A DNA stretch of 64,000 bases from Chloroflexota bacterium (GTDB lineage Bacteria > Chloroflexota > Anaerolineae > VGOG01), in assembly GCA_030611885.1 (NCBI GenBank), contig JAUWOY010000001.1, positions 62,001-126,000 of the forward strand. The letters run 5' to 3'. The position numbers were made by a program, and so were the translations under genes. How positions within the stretch are numbered: the stretch's first letter is position 1; the number at the start of each line of letters is the position of its first letter. This document shows, piece by piece, positions 9,096 to 17,435 of the stretch. Under the pieces are notes generated by a model. It did not search any database. It worked only from the letters and a program-made list of their open reading frames with translations, and was not told the DNA's origin.

Positions 9096-10238
9096 TTAGC
9101 TCCATTTCGTGAGGCTGCTGCGAACCGAGTTCTTTAGCTGCCAAACACCATCAATGTTCTCGAACAGTTCCGGATTCCAGAATTGCTCAACTATGTCCCA
9201 GAACTGCCTTGGCTTATAGCCCATGAAAGTGATAAAGTCTTCCATCGCCCGCTGATCTAGTTTGTGGTCGTGCTCCATCACCAGTTTCTTTGCTTCTTCC
9301 CTTGTTATCTTGCCTTTCCTAATCCACCTGGCGGCAATGTCAGTGGCTCTCGCAAATCCAAACTTCGGGTACTTCATCCAAAGATGAACAAGATACGACA
9401 CAGAATCTATTTGGCTATAATCCTCAATCCATCCCTCTCTTCTCCACTCGTGATGCAAATCCTTAAAGCCATATCTCTTGGCAATCGCGTAGTTTCTTTC
9501 ATCATCCCATGGGACAAAGTAGCTCATAAAAACCGCTTCCGGTTTCACTCTCTCCAAGTCCTCTTGTGATGGCGGGATAATAGCGTTCATCTCTTTCACT
9601 GGTATACCACGCTCACACCAGAAATCTGTGATTTTCTCGCCAAGCTTTTCACCTGCGGCGCTATGTCCCGCTGCAATGTACTTCTTCGCGCTATAGCCGT
9701 CCTCGACAGTCGTTCCATACGTGTACGCCGCATTCTCTCCATAGACAATCAGCGGTATATTAAGAGCAACAGCGTACTTGGGGGGAACCGTATATATTGC
9801 TGCTTCTATGAAACGTAGTGGCTCACCCAGTTCTTCAAATCCTATCCTGGTTACCCTCCGGAATAGATCGATACTCATATTGAACACGACGATGTCACAA
9901 CCAAAAGATTCCCCCAGGTTCCTCAGATTATGTGTTCCGGCAGCAGTATGCGTAAACGGATCGGCCACACATATTAGCAGAGGATTCATGCCCATTCTTT
10001 CCTTCATCATGTATGTCAGAAAATGGCTATCCTTGCCGCCGCTTACAGCTATAACACAGTCATAGTGTCCATCTTCTCTTCTGTGCTTTTCACATAGGGA
10101 TTCCAGCTCTTCAAATCTTGCTCCCCAATCAACTTCTCCCCGCCTTTCGTAATTGCGACAGGCTTGACAGACCCCTTCTTCGTCAAAGATTGACCCTGGC
10201 CTGGTATCAGGCATGACGCACTTCTTACAGTACTGCAT
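9096..10238 (-). CDS. pseA: N-acetyl sugar amidotransferase (PseA/WbuX-like)
   Basis: A 380-residue ATP-dependent amidotransferase. It opens with a zinc-ribbon-like YCKKCVMPDTRPG ... CQACRNYE (two CxxC pairs) and has the PP-loop VIAVSGGKDSHFLTYMMKER at about residue 62. This architecture belongs to the family that puts an acetamidino group on pseudaminic or legionaminic acid (PseA of Campylobacter) and to WbuX. It normally works with glutaminase and cyclase (HisH/HisF-like) partners, and none is visible in this operon. I therefore expect either ammonia from elsewhere or partners outside the window. ATG start, 42-base gap to pseC. Confidence 0.85.
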   Translation of the reverse strand: MQYCKKCVMPDTRPGSIFDEEGVCQACRNYERRGEVDWGARFEELESLCEKHRREDGHYDCVIAVSGGKDSHFLTYMMKERMGMNPLLICVADPFTHTAAGTHNLRNLGESFGCDIVVFNMSIDLFRRVTRIGFEELGEPLRFIEAAIYTVPPKYAVALNIPLIVYGENAAYTYGTTVEDGYSAKKYIAAGHSAAGEKLGEKITDFWCERGIPVKEMNAIIPPSQEDLERVKPEAVFMSYFVPWDDERNYAIAKRYGFKDLHHEWRREGWIEDYSQIDSVSYLVHLWMKYPKFGFARATDIAARWIRKGKITREEAKKLVMEHDHKLDQRAMEDFITFMGYKPRQFWDIVEQFWNPELFENIDGVWQLKNSVRSSLTKWS

Positions 10239-10280
10239 TGTTCATATCCTCCTCATTTGGTTTTTGATTGCGAGCCAACT

Positions 10281-11477
10281 TCAACGCCGCCCGCGATACG
10301 CGGAAATGACTTTGTAAATAGCCGTAATCACATCCCCAACATCCTCATCCGTCATCGCCGGGAACATCGGCAGACTGATCAGCCGCTCATAAGCCGCCTC
10401 AGCCGCTGGACACAAACCTCGCTCATAGCCCAAAGCCTGATAATAGGGGTGCCAGTAAACCGGGATGTAGTGCACGTTGACCCCAATGTTCTCCGCCCGT
10501 AATGCGGCGAAGACCTCTTTGCGCCCTACCCGCAGCCGTTTCAAGTTCAGCTCGATCACGTAGAGATGCCAGGCTGGATTGGTCCCAGGCAGAACCTGCG
10601 GCATGTCCACCTCAGGCATCAGGGCAAAAGCCTCCGTGTAGCGAGCTGCGATCTCCCGCCGGCGGGCCAGCCATTCGTCCAGCTTGCTCATCTGCGCCAG
10701 CCCCAAAGCGCAGTTTATGTCAGGCAGCCGGTAGTTGTAGCCCAGAGCCACCATCTCGTAGACCCACGATCCAGCCTCGGCCCGCTGGCGAAAGTCGGCC
10801 GTGATACCATGGGTGCGGAAGACGCGCATCTTTGCGGCCAGGTCTGGACCGTCGGTGACCACCATCCCCCCCTCGCCGGTGGTGATGTGCTTGACTGGAT
10901 GGAAGCTGAAAGCGGTCAATTCACTGAGCGTCCCTACCGACTGGCCGTTGTACTCTGCTCCTAGAGCGTGCGCCGCGTCTTCGATAACCATCAGACCGTG
11001 CTGTGCGGTCAGCGCCCGAATCGCTTCGTAGTCGCACGGTTGACCGGTGAAATCCACCGTGATGATGGCCTTCGTCTTGGGAGTAACCTTGCACGCCACA
11101 TCCTCGGGGTCAATGTTGAGCGTATCAGGACACACATCAGCAAAGACCGGTCGTCCGCCGAGATAGAGCACACAGTTGGCACTGGCGGCGAAGGTCAGTG
11201 GCGTGGTGATGATCTCATCTCCCGGCCCGATCCCGGCGGCAAAGGCCGCAATGTGAAGGGCTGCCGTGCCAGAATTAACCGCCACCGCTTCCCTGGCCCC
11301 CACGTACTCCGCCACCCGTTCCTCGAACTCTCGCACCTTGGGACCGGTCGTCAGCCAGTCGGAGCGCAGCACCTCCACCACCGCCTGCACGTCCACCTCG
11401 TCCACCCACTGGCGTCCATAGGGCAGCATCGTCTCTCGCACTGGCGTTCCCCCGTCAATGGCTAATCTAGCGCCCAT
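10281..11477 (-). CDS. pseC: PLP-dependent UDP-4-keto-sugar aminotransferase
   Basis: A 398-residue DegT/DnrJ/EryC1-type aminotransferase that would convert the 4-keto product of PseB into the 4-amino sugar. It has AVNSGTAALHIAAFAAGIGPG, VIEDAAHALGAEY and the Schiff-base lysine in FHPVKHITTGEGGMVVT, with the PYGRQWVDEVDVQAV opening common to PseC. The ATG at 11477 has a strong GGAGAGGG site and lies one base after the pseB stop. An in-frame TTG at 11492 would overlap pseB and has no ribosome site of its own. Confidence 0.9.
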   Translation of the reverse strand: MGARLAIDGGTPVRETMLPYGRQWVDEVDVQAVVEVLRSDWLTTGPKVREFEERVAEYVGAREAVAVNSGTAALHIAAFAAGIGPGDEIITTPLTFAASANCVLYLGGRPVFADVCPDTLNIDPEDVACKVTPKTKAIITVDFTGQPCDYEAIRALTAQHGLMVIEDAAHALGAEYNGQSVGTLSELTAFSFHPVKHITTGEGGMVVTDGPDLAAKMRVFRTHGITADFRQRAEAGSWVYEMVALGYNYRLPDINCALGLAQMSKLDEWLARRREIAARYTEAFALMPEVDMPQVLPGTNPAWHLYVIELNLKRLRVGRKEVFAALRAENIGVNVHYIPVYWHPYYQALGYERGLCPAAEAAYERLISLPMFPAMTDEDVGDVITAIYKVISAYRGRR

Positions 11478-11478
11478 G

Positions 11479-12453
11479 CTAGCCCTCTCCAATCATCTGG
11501 CGCAGCTCCTCGATGGTCAACCAGCGATCGTTCTTATCGCTTGCATACTTGAACCCATCGGGCAGCGGTTTCCCCTCGCTCCAGTTCGCTGGCTCCCACC
11601 AGGGATGTACAGGTTGGATGACAAACATATCTTCCAGTTCCAACGTGTAACGCGATTCATCACGCGAGATGAGAACCTCGTGCAACTTCTCTCCCGGTCG
11701 GATGCCGACAAACTCAATCTCACATCCCGGCGCCACCGCCTCGGCCAGGTCCATGATCCGCATACTGGGAATCTTAGGCACGAACACCTCGCCCCCCTGC
11801 ATCTGCTCGATGCGGCGAATCACAAAACGCACCCCCTGCTCAAGCGTCAACCAGAAGCGGGTCATTCGCTCATCGGTCACCGTGATTTTGCTGCACTCCC
11901 GCTGTTTCCTGAACACCGGAATCACACTGCCTCGGCTACCCACCACATTGCCGTAACGACCACAACTAAACCGCGTTCCACCCTCGCCGGAATAGGAATT
12001 TCCCTGGACAAACAGCTTCTCAGCGCAAAGCTTCGTGGCTCCATAGAGGTTGATGGGGTTCACTGCTTTGTCGCTACTGATCGCCATGACCTTCTTCACC
12101 CGTTGGTCAATGGCGGCATCAATCACATTCTTCGCACCAATGATGTTCGTCTGGACGGCCTCGAAGGGATTATACTCACAGGCTGGAACCTGCTTCAATG
12201 CCGCGGCATGAACCACAACATCCACGCCGCTGAAAGCTCGATGAAGTCGCTCCCGGTCGCGCACATCGCCGATGAAATAGCGCAGGCTGGGGTGATCGAA
12301 ACCGGACATGCGCATCTCATGCTGCTTGAGTTCGTCCCGGCTGAAGATGATCAGCTTCTTGGGGTGGTACTTTTGTAACATAACCTCGGTGAACTTCTTG
12401 CCAAAGGAACCAGTACCACCAGTTATTAGAACGCTAAGATTATCCCATTGCAT
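11479..12453 (-). CDS. pseB: UDP-N-acetylglucosamine 4,6-dehydratase (inverting)
   Basis: The first committed enzyme of pseudaminic acid synthesis, making the 4-keto-6-deoxy-altrose derivative of UDP-GlcNAc. The N-terminus has the NAD(P) loop VLITGGTGSFGKKFTEVML. GDVRDRERLHRAF, AAALKQVPACEYNPFEAV (PseB/FlaA1 signature) and SSDKAVNPINLYGATK with the catalytic Y/K pair follow. I place the start at the ATG at 12453, behind a GGAGGGAGA site, giving the normal 324-residue length; the frame stays open upstream to 12540 without support. It is the first gene of the operon. Confidence 0.92.
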   Translation of the reverse strand: MQWDNLSVLITGGTGSFGKKFTEVMLQKYHPKKLIIFSRDELKQHEMRMSGFDHPSLRYFIGDVRDRERLHRAFSGVDVVVHAAALKQVPACEYNPFEAVQTNIIGAKNVIDAAIDQRVKKVMAISSDKAVNPINLYGATKLCAEKLFVQGNSYSGEGGTRFSCGRYGNVVGSRGSVIPVFRKQRECSKITVTDERMTRFWLTLEQGVRFVIRRIEQMQGGEVFVPKIPSMRIMDLAEAVAPGCEIEFVGIRPGEKLHEVLISRDESRYTLELEDMFVIQPVHPWWEPANWSEGKPLPDGFKYASDKNDRWLTIEELRQMIGEG

Positions 12454-12587
12454 AGAATCTCCCTCCGTTTCTAACAGGCGATTGGCGAAAAGCGTTGCTT
12501 GAGTTTCCGGACACCTTCTTGCGGGAAGGGTCAACCCCATGGTACAGTACAGATAGATAACCCCTACTCTCCGTGAGGTGGTAGCCC

Positions 12588-12764
12588 ATGAGTATTATCC
12601 AGCAAATTCAAGGTTTTGTCAAATGCCTGCTCCATCTCAACGATCCACATCTCTCTCCACACTACCATAATGAGGACGATCAAGAAGAATGGCACGCAGA
12701 GGTGAACCTGAGCATGGAGCGAGCCAAGGTGTATAGTACCTTCCAGGCCGGAGGCCTTGAATAA
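12588..12764 (+). CDS. Small hypothetical protein, 58 residues
   Basis: A short frame starts at an ATG with GAGGTGG upstream and ends at TAA. The peptide starts MSIIQQIQGFVKCLLHLNDP and includes a His/Asp/Glu-rich middle (HYHNEDDQEEWHAEV). I do not recognise a family. It sits alone on the plus strand between the divergent pse operon and the structured-RNA locus, so it may belong to the mobile material there or be spurious. Confidence 0.3.
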   Translation: MSIIQQIQGFVKCLLHLNDPHLSPHYHNEDDQEEWHAEVNLSMERAKVYSTFQAGGLE

Positions 12765-12889
12765 ACGAAAGAGCGGCCCAGAGCCATCTTGAGCTATACT
12801 CGTTAAGGATAGAAACTGACGTTTTTGTTGCTACCGTTAGGTCAAAAAACATCGGTTTTCAACCTTAACAGGTATATATCTCTTTGGTG

Positions 12890-13490
12890 TTGGGTGCAAG
12901 ATGCGGGGGAGAGAGCCCAAAGGAAACGTCTCCAAAGGTTGGTAGAGGAAGCTTATTGTTTCAGTGGTGTCTTGGTGGCCAACGGCACAGGGGTCAAGAT
13001 ACGCGGTGTAAGCGTACCCCTGCAACCCATCTGCGACGCCATAAGCAGGGTGGGGTGCGTATCGGGGGGCTGGCAGAGGATGAGGAACGTCGCCATACGG
13101 GGACAAACTTCGACGAGCCCTTCTAGGTGTGAGCATGGGACAAAGGCTCAGTCGAGCCGCTCTGGGCTCCCTTGAGGAACTGTGAGCTGAAGGTTGTCGA
13201 AGCCAAAGCTTTGCCCTGAGACTCGGCTCAAAGGAGTGGGGATAGGGTGAACGAACAGCTCGTTACCGAGGTCAAGGGGATCTCAATGTCGTTAAGTTAA
13301 GGTGCAACGCACTTCGGCTGACTTTCAAAGGCTATGATTTCAAGCAGTTTGATACGGGTTTCCTGCCTTATCCGAGCAAAAAGTGCGTTGCACCTGGCCT
13401 GCTTGACGCTTAACTTAATGACATTGAAGGGGATCTAGGATGCAAAGAATCTAGTCACTGCTCACGACGAACGATCACTGTGGCAGAGCG
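12890..13490 (+). ncRNA. Candidate large structured RNA, interrupted by a MITE
   Basis: About 460 bases (leaving out the inserted element) without a convincing protein but rich in pairing. CAGGGGT at 12988-12994 pairs with ACCCCTG at 13016-13022. GCGACG at 13033-13038 pairs with CGTCGC at 13088-13093. CTCAG at 13147-13151 pairs with CTGAG at 13216-13220 while GAGCCG at 13154-13159 pairs with CGGCTC at 13224-13229, a crossing order that would be a pseudoknot. The stretch from 13142 (AAGGCTCAGTCGAGCC) recalls the HEARO/omega RNA of IscB elements, but no HNH nuclease gene follows. The strand and ends are my best guess. Confidence 0.4.
13284..13426. mobile_element. 143-bp MITE with IS4-like ends and 10-bp target duplication
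   Basis: The element begins CAATGTCGTTAAGTTAAG and ends CTTAACTTAATGACATTG, inverted repeats with one mismatch in 16 to 17 bases. Just inside lie GGTGCAACGCACTT and AAGTGCGTTGCACC, also inverted. It is flanked on both sides by the identical 10-mer AAGGGGATCT (13274-13283 and 13427-13436), a clean target duplication. No transposase fits in 143 bp, so it is non-autonomous. The TTAAGTTAA ends and 10-bp duplication suit an IS4-family transposase, by inference. Confidence 0.85.
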
Positions 13491-13535
13491 CGTCTTCTAC
13501 CTGGGCAAAAAGGCATTTGATGACTGCCCCTTTCT

Positions 13536-14783
13536 TCAGTACCCAATATGTCCACCAATCACATCATGTCCGCCATCGCCCAAGCTGGGGTGGCTCCAAA
13601 GTATTTCGCGTTCAGCGATGATGGGTTGTGTGGAAGTCACTTTCACGCCATACCCCTTGCTACCTATGAGCGCTGGGTTTGGATAAACCACCTTCCGCGA
13701 GTTCGCTATAGCCGTCACTGGCTGCTCATAGGTTGTGCCATCGTCTTTTAGGTAGATTATGGTCACCGTAGCATCTGTCGAGTTCGGGTTGGAAAAGACA
13801 AGAGCTGTAGTGAACCCGTCTCCTGTCCACCCATGAGCAAAATACCAGGTCGTGGCAAGGCTGGTTGCTCCAATCAGATCATGTCCACCATCGCCCAAGC
13901 TGGGGTGGCTCCAAAGTATTTCGCGTTCAGCGATGATGGGTTGTGTGGAAGTCACTTTGACGCCATACCCTTTGCTACCTATGAGCGCTGGGTTTGGATA
14001 AACCACCTTCCGCGAGTTCGATATCGCCGTCACTATTTGTTCATAGGTTGTGCCATCGTCTTTCAAGTAGGTTATCGTCACCGTAGCATCCGTCGAGTTC
14101 GGGTTGGAAAAGATAAGAGCTGTAGTGAACCCGTCTCCTGTCCACCCCTGAGCAAAATACCAGGTGGTGGCAGGCTCTACTGTAACCGTACCACCCTCAA
14201 CGTTCAGCACATGCCCTGCGCCCGCATCCGGCCACACATTCGCCGCCTGCGTATCCGTCAGCAGCGCGTTCTCTAGACTCAGCGTCGTTGCGCCGGCCCA
14301 CTTGGCTTGCAATGTCACTGTGGCCAGCACCACGGTGCCGTCGGGACCAGCAGCTTGGGGGGTGCCCGCATAGTAGCTGTACGCCCCGAACGCCGTCCGG
14401 CCGTTTTCGTTGTATATGATAGGAGCTGGCGGCGCCTCAGGGGGGGCTACGGGGACTGTTCGGCCCGTTTTACCCAGCTCGCCGGCATCGTTTACCCAGA
14501 GCACCTGTAGGTCATTCGGATCGTACACCAGATCGAACCCATAGGCGCCCAGGCCGTTCGGATACATCTCCGCGCCCACGTTGGCCACGATGTTCACTGT
14601 GAACGTCCCGTTGACTGGCACGGTTTGTGTCGCCGGGTCCACCCACATGGTTACTGGTTCTTGAGCCAGCAGCGGGGATGCTCCCACGGCCACGAGCACA
14701 ATGGCCCCTATGGCACAGAGGGCGATCATTCCCGATCGAAATCTCCTCGCTCGAGTTAGTCTGAGAAACACTTTTTGCAACAT
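13536..14783 (-). CDS. Secreted cohesin-type domain protein with two DUF5719-like repeats
   Basis: A 415-residue exported protein. A signal peptide (basic residues, then SGMIALCAIGAIVLVAVG) ends near LAQEPVTMWVDP. Residues about 40 to 200 resemble a cohesin-like domain (VNGTFTVNIVANVG, GAYGFDLVYDPNDLQVLWV). Two repeats of 105 residues follow, each starting TTWYFAxGWTGDGFTTALxF and ending LWSHPSLGDGGHD. This repeat resembles DUF5719-type beta domains found in surface proteins. A consensus promoter lies 27 bases upstream of the start codon. There is a good AGGAGGGAG site before the ATG. It probably mediates adhesion or scaffolding outside the cell. Confidence 0.75.
   Translation of the reverse strand: MLQKVFLRLTRARRFRSGMIALCAIGAIVLVAVGASPLLAQEPVTMWVDPATQTVPVNGTFTVNIVANVGAEMYPNGLGAYGFDLVYDPNDLQVLWVNDAGELGKTGRTVPVAPPEAPPAPIIYNENGRTAFGAYSYYAGTPQAAGPDGTVVLATVTLQAKWAGATTLSLENALLTDTQAANVWPDAGAGHVLNVEGGTVTVEPATTWYFAQGWTGDGFTTALIFSNPNSTDATVTITYLKDDGTTYEQIVTAISNSRKVVYPNPALIGSKGYGVKVTSTQPIIAEREILWSHPSLGDGGHDLIGATSLATTWYFAHGWTGDGFTTALVFSNPNSTDATVTIIYLKDDGTTYEQPVTAIANSRKVVYPNPALIGSKGYGVKVTSTQPIIAEREILWSHPSLGDGGHDVIGGHIGY
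13556..14170 (-). repeat. Near-identical 315-bp direct repeats inside the cohesin-type gene
   Basis: Unit one (about 13556-13855) and unit two (about 13871-14170) are offset by exactly 315 bases and differ at few positions, mostly silent (for example AACCACCTTCCGCGAGTTCG in both). Such similarity at the DNA level suggests recent duplication or ongoing gene conversion, and copy number could change by recombination without breaking the frame (315 = 3 x 105). Confidence 0.85.
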
Positions 14784-14809
14784 GGCTCCCTCCTTTAATC
14801 TGTGATTAT

Positions 14810-14837
14810 ATTATACAACCTTCCCTGTTCTTGTCAA
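14810..14837 (-). promoter_or_regulatory. Sigma-70-type promoter for the cohesin-type protein
   Basis: On the minus strand TTGACA (14832-14837) and TATAAT (14810-14815) are separated by 16 bases, both perfect consensus hexamers, directed at the gene starting at 14783. Confidence 0.8.
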
Positions 14838-14928
14838 GGACACATCCCCGACAAAAAAGCGCGCTGCTGGCGAAAATCTCGCTGGTAGAGAAGCAGACCA
14901 CCCGATCACAGCGTGGCAACCGTGAAGC

Positions 14929-14970
14929 AGCCTCTAGTTTGATGGGTTCGTATTGCGCTTTCAGGTCGGG
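14929..14970 (-). pseudogene. Scrap of a DegT-type aminotransferase N-terminus
   Basis: Fourteen codons read PDLKAQYEPIKLEA, the usual first helix of DegT/DnrJ/EryC1 sugar aminotransferases (DLKAQYxxIKxEI). It is joined directly to the PemK remnant at 14969. A related scrap lies at 17280-17405. The rest of the gene is missing. To its left, up to the promoter at 14837, I see nothing certain beyond a short T-rich stem. Confidence 0.5.
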
Positions 14971-15016
14971 TGAAGGGAAATCGCACCAGCCAAACCTCAC
15001 CACGCTCAGCTCTCAT
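14969..15016 (-). pseudogene. Beheaded PemK/MazF-type toxin (first 16 codons)
   Basis: From an ATG at 15016 the peptide reads MRAERGEVWLVRFPFT, the standard beginning of PemK/MazF endoribonucleases (RGEVWLVxFPFT). Homology stops where the DegT scrap begins. The ATG overlaps the stop of the antitoxin gene by 11 bases, the arrangement of an intact toxin-antitoxin pair. Without the rest of the fold it cannot be an active toxin. Confidence 0.7.
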
Positions 15017-15227
15017 CTGTGAGGTGGCCTGTTGCAGGCAACAGGTTATAGATGTCCTCTCCGGGTTCGTTCCATTCGGCAAACCCTGTCTCAGCCAGCC
15101 GCATCATCTCGAACGTCTCGGCTCGCTCCCCCATCTCATCCGCCAGTTGGACAAACTCCAGGGGCGGCAACCGAAAAACGAGGGTCTTGATCTCCTCCAT
15201 CGTCATAGTTACGCCTGTCTGTCGCAT
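15006..15227 (-). CDS. Orphan antitoxin-like small protein (copy 1)
   Basis: A 73-residue acidic protein with TMEEIKTLVFRLPPLEFVQL followed by ADEMGERAETFEMMRLAETG. The copy at 18175-18378 is almost identical. The ATG at 15227 is preferred because a GGGAGG site lies nine bases before it; nearer GTG/ATG codons are too close. It is followed by a truncated PemK-type toxin start, so I infer that it was the antitoxin of a type II module. It is now unpaired unless it acts in trans. Confidence 0.65.
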   Translation of the reverse strand: MRQTGVTMTMEEIKTLVFRLPPLEFVQLADEMGERAETFEMMRLAETGFAEWNEPGEDIYNLLPATGHLTDES

Positions 15228-15316
15228 GTCCATCACCTCCCGATAGATCTTCTATTGCCCGTCTAAGAGGGAGTATGATTCTACTTCTAAGGGCCTGTCC
15301 TGAGCTTGCCGAAGGG

Positions 15317-15532
15317 TAATTTCACCGCCGCCAGCGCCCCGGCCAAAGTAGAGTTGGTGTCCCCGTAGACAAGCACTCAATCTGGCTTCTGGGCCAGCAG
15401 CACTTCCTCGATGCGCATCAGCATCTGGCCCGTCTGCCAGCCATGAGGGCCAGAGCCAACCCCCAGGTTATAGTCCGGCTCCGGGATTCCCAATTCTCGA
15501 AAGAAAACCGCCGACATCTCATCATTGTGCTG
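15317..15532 (-). pseudogene. Fragment of UDP-N-acetylglucosamine 2-epimerase (WecB)
   Basis: The minus strand reads [20 protein letters not shown], then [20 protein letters not shown] and [11 protein letters not shown]. An in-frame TGA is followed by VLVYGDTNSTLAGALAAVKL. Together this is about 70 contiguous residues of the WecB N-terminal domain with one nonsense codon. It is cut on one side by a Uma2 gene and on the other by the dispersed repeat reading CCTTCGGCAAGCTCAGGACA (15299-15317). Clearly a dead fragment. Confidence 0.8.
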
Positions 15533-15561
15533 GGGTTCCCGGGCGGGTACTGGCAGTGGAA

Positions 15562-16314
15562 TCATCTCCGCCCTCCCAACGCTTGCAGGAACTGCTCCAC
15601 CACCTCCGGGGCCAAGCCGGCAATCTCACCCAGCGCTCGCAAGTGATGCGGCAACGGTTCCCGCCACAGCCACTCGACGCGCAGCCAGAAGCCAGGTAAC
15701 GTCAGAGCGCGATATTCGCCCTCTTCACCGCCGAAATTCATGCGATAGCGTTCTTCTTCCAGATGATAGAACTCGGCCCACTGTATCTGGGGGTCAATCA
15801 GCCAGTACTCCGGCACCCCGCCCCGCGCATACTCATAGAACTTGGCGCCGCGATCACGCTCTACGCTCTCCGGCGAGACAATCTCCACCACCAGGTCAGC
15901 CGGGCCGTCCAGATAAGTTTCCTTAAGACGATCCTGGTGTTCCCGAGCCACAAACAGCAAATCCGGTTCCCGGCCGTGCTCCAGCTTCATCTGGAAAGGA
16001 GCACTCAGTACAATACCCAGGTTGTGTTGCTCAACAAACGTTCCCAGCACTTTTTCCAGGAAACTCACAATCTGTTGATGTCGCTTCGATGCCGGACTGT
16101 ACATCACCACCTCCCCATCCACCCACTCTGCCAGTGTGTCCTCGTCGGCCCAGGCCAGGAACTCCTCGTAGGTCATCTTAGGGCGCTCAACTGGCGTCAG
16201 CAACACCTCCAACAACCGGCGGCGCAGGTCATCGTCACCTGTAGCGGTTCCGGCTCTCCAGTGTTGCGCTGCTTGATCCTCTTCCCTTCTCGTGGCAACC
16301 GCTTGCCTGCTCAT
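15562..16314 (-). CDS. Uma2 family (DUF820) putative endonuclease, copy A
   Basis: A 250-residue Uma2-family protein with a PD-(D/E)xK-like core: [65 protein letters not shown] and [19 protein letters not shown]. The EPDLLF and VEIVSPES strands hold the acidic residues expected at the active site. The ATG at 16314 has AGGAGGAG just upstream; the frame extends 34 codons further without a site. The N-terminal 45 residues and upstream DNA are nearly identical to copy B (16474-17283), so a recent duplication is likely. Cellular role of the family is poorly known. Confidence 0.85.
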   Translation of the reverse strand: MSRQAVATRREEDQAAQHWRAGTATGDDDLRRRLLEVLLTPVERPKMTYEEFLAWADEDTLAEWVDGEVVMYSPASKRHQQIVSFLEKVLGTFVEQHNLGIVLSAPFQMKLEHGREPDLLFVAREHQDRLKETYLDGPADLVVEIVSPESVERDRGAKFYEYARGGVPEYWLIDPQIQWAEFYHLEEERYRMNFGGEEGEYRALTLPGFWLRVEWLWREPLPHHLRALGEIAGLAPEVVEQFLQALGGRR

Positions 16315-16473
16315 TTGTCTCCTCCTGTACGCACCGGCACCTCCGTATGGCCCGCCCCTCGCAGGGCTTTTCCCACTGGTGCTGCCTTCACTTCGACAAG
16401 GTTTCGACAAGCTCAACCCGACGGCTCAGTACAAGGATGAGTTGGGGACGAGCGCCGACCTCGGAAACAACCT

Positions 16474-17283
16474 TCACGCTGGCTGCTCCGGCGACCTGGT
16501 TTCTGCCGGTGGAAGAAAACTCCATCGCTGTAGCCGCTCTATCAGACGGAGAGCGTAGGCTTCTCCACTCACTTCCAATAACACGTCCTCTATCGCCGGT
16601 AACGGTTCCTGCCACAGCCATTCCACTCGCAGCCAGAAGCCCGGCAACACCTCCGCGCGATAGATCCCCTCTGTATCAGGCAGTACAAGCCGATATCGCC
16701 CGGCCGCCGTCAACTGGTAGAATTCGACCCGTCCTGTCTGGGGATCAATCAACCAATATTCTGGGATGCCAGCCTGTTCGTACTCGTAGAACTTCTCTCC
16801 CCGATCCCGCCCTGCGCTCTCCGGCGAGACTATCTCCACTACCAGGTCAGCCGGGCCATCCAGGTAGGTCTCCTTCAGCCGGTCCAGATGTCCATTTGCT
16901 ACAAACAGCAAGTCCGGCTCTCGCCCCGACCGGGCCAGCTTCATCTGGAATGGAGGAAGCAGGACTCTACCTGACCGTTGTTGTTCAACGTAGAGTCCAA
17001 TCACTTGCCCAAGGAAAAAACTGATCTCTTGATGTCGTCTTGATGCCGGACTGTACATCACCACCTCCCCATCCACCCACTCTGCCAGGGTGTCCTCGTC
17101 GGCCCAGGCCAGGAACTCTTCGTACGTCACCTTGTAAGGCGCCATCCTGGCGCGCTCGACTGGCGTCAGCAGCACCTCTAACAACCGGCGGCGCAGGTCA
17201 TCGTCACCTGTAGCGGTTCCGGCCCTCCAGTGTTGCGCTGCTTGATCCTCTTCCCTTCTCGTGGCAACCGCTTGCCTGCTCAT
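16474..17283 (-). CDS. Uma2 family (DUF820) putative endonuclease, copy B
   Basis: A 269-residue paralogue of the adjacent gene with the same core ([75 protein letters not shown]). It diverges at the C-terminus. About 110 bp spanning the start region are almost identical to copy A, including the ribosome site. A small frame carrying a DegT-type remnant ends in ATGA overlap with its start. Sequence between copies A and B (16315-16473) holds dispersed-repeat fragments and no gene. Confidence 0.85.
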   Translation of the reverse strand: MSRQAVATRREEDQAAQHWRAGTATGDDDLRRRLLEVLLTPVERARMAPYKVTYEEFLAWADEDTLAEWVDGEVVMYSPASRRHQEISFFLGQVIGLYVEQQRSGRVLLPPFQMKLARSGREPDLLFVANGHLDRLKETYLDGPADLVVEIVSPESAGRDRGEKFYEYEQAGIPEYWLIDPQTGRVEFYQLTAAGRYRLVLPDTEGIYRAEVLPGFWLRVEWLWQEPLPAIEDVLLEVSGEAYALRLIERLQRWSFLPPAETRSPEQPA

Positions 17284-17405
17284 TTGTCTCCTCCTGTACG
17301 CACCGGCACCTCCGATTGCGTGCTCTCCAACACATCGGCCATGGCAGCGTTGATCTCGTCTTTGATGGATTCGCATTGCGCTTTCAGGTCGAGAATGGGG
17401 ATCAC
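17280..17405 (-). pseudogene. N-terminal remnant of a DegT/DnrJ/EryC1 aminotransferase
   Basis: A GTG with GAAGGAG upstream opens 41 codons that begin MIPILDLKAQCESIKDEINA and AMADVLESTQ, the N-terminus of a sugar aminotransferase. After that the sequence becomes the leader of the Uma2 gene and stops in an ATGA overlap with it. The fragment keeps its start signal, so it may be translated as a short leader peptide coupled to uma2, but it cannot be an enzyme. Confidence 0.65.
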
Positions 17406-17435
17406 CCTTGTCTCCTTCACGCTATCTGGCGGCAA

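Noticed and set aside
12825-13175. Open frames in the structured-RNA region as genes
   Set aside because: No ribosome sites, no recognisable motifs, and strong RNA pairing across the same bases.
12890-13270. Group II intron
   Set aside because: I could not find the GTGYG start, a domain V hairpin or a reverse transcriptase; kept only as an unspecified structured RNA.
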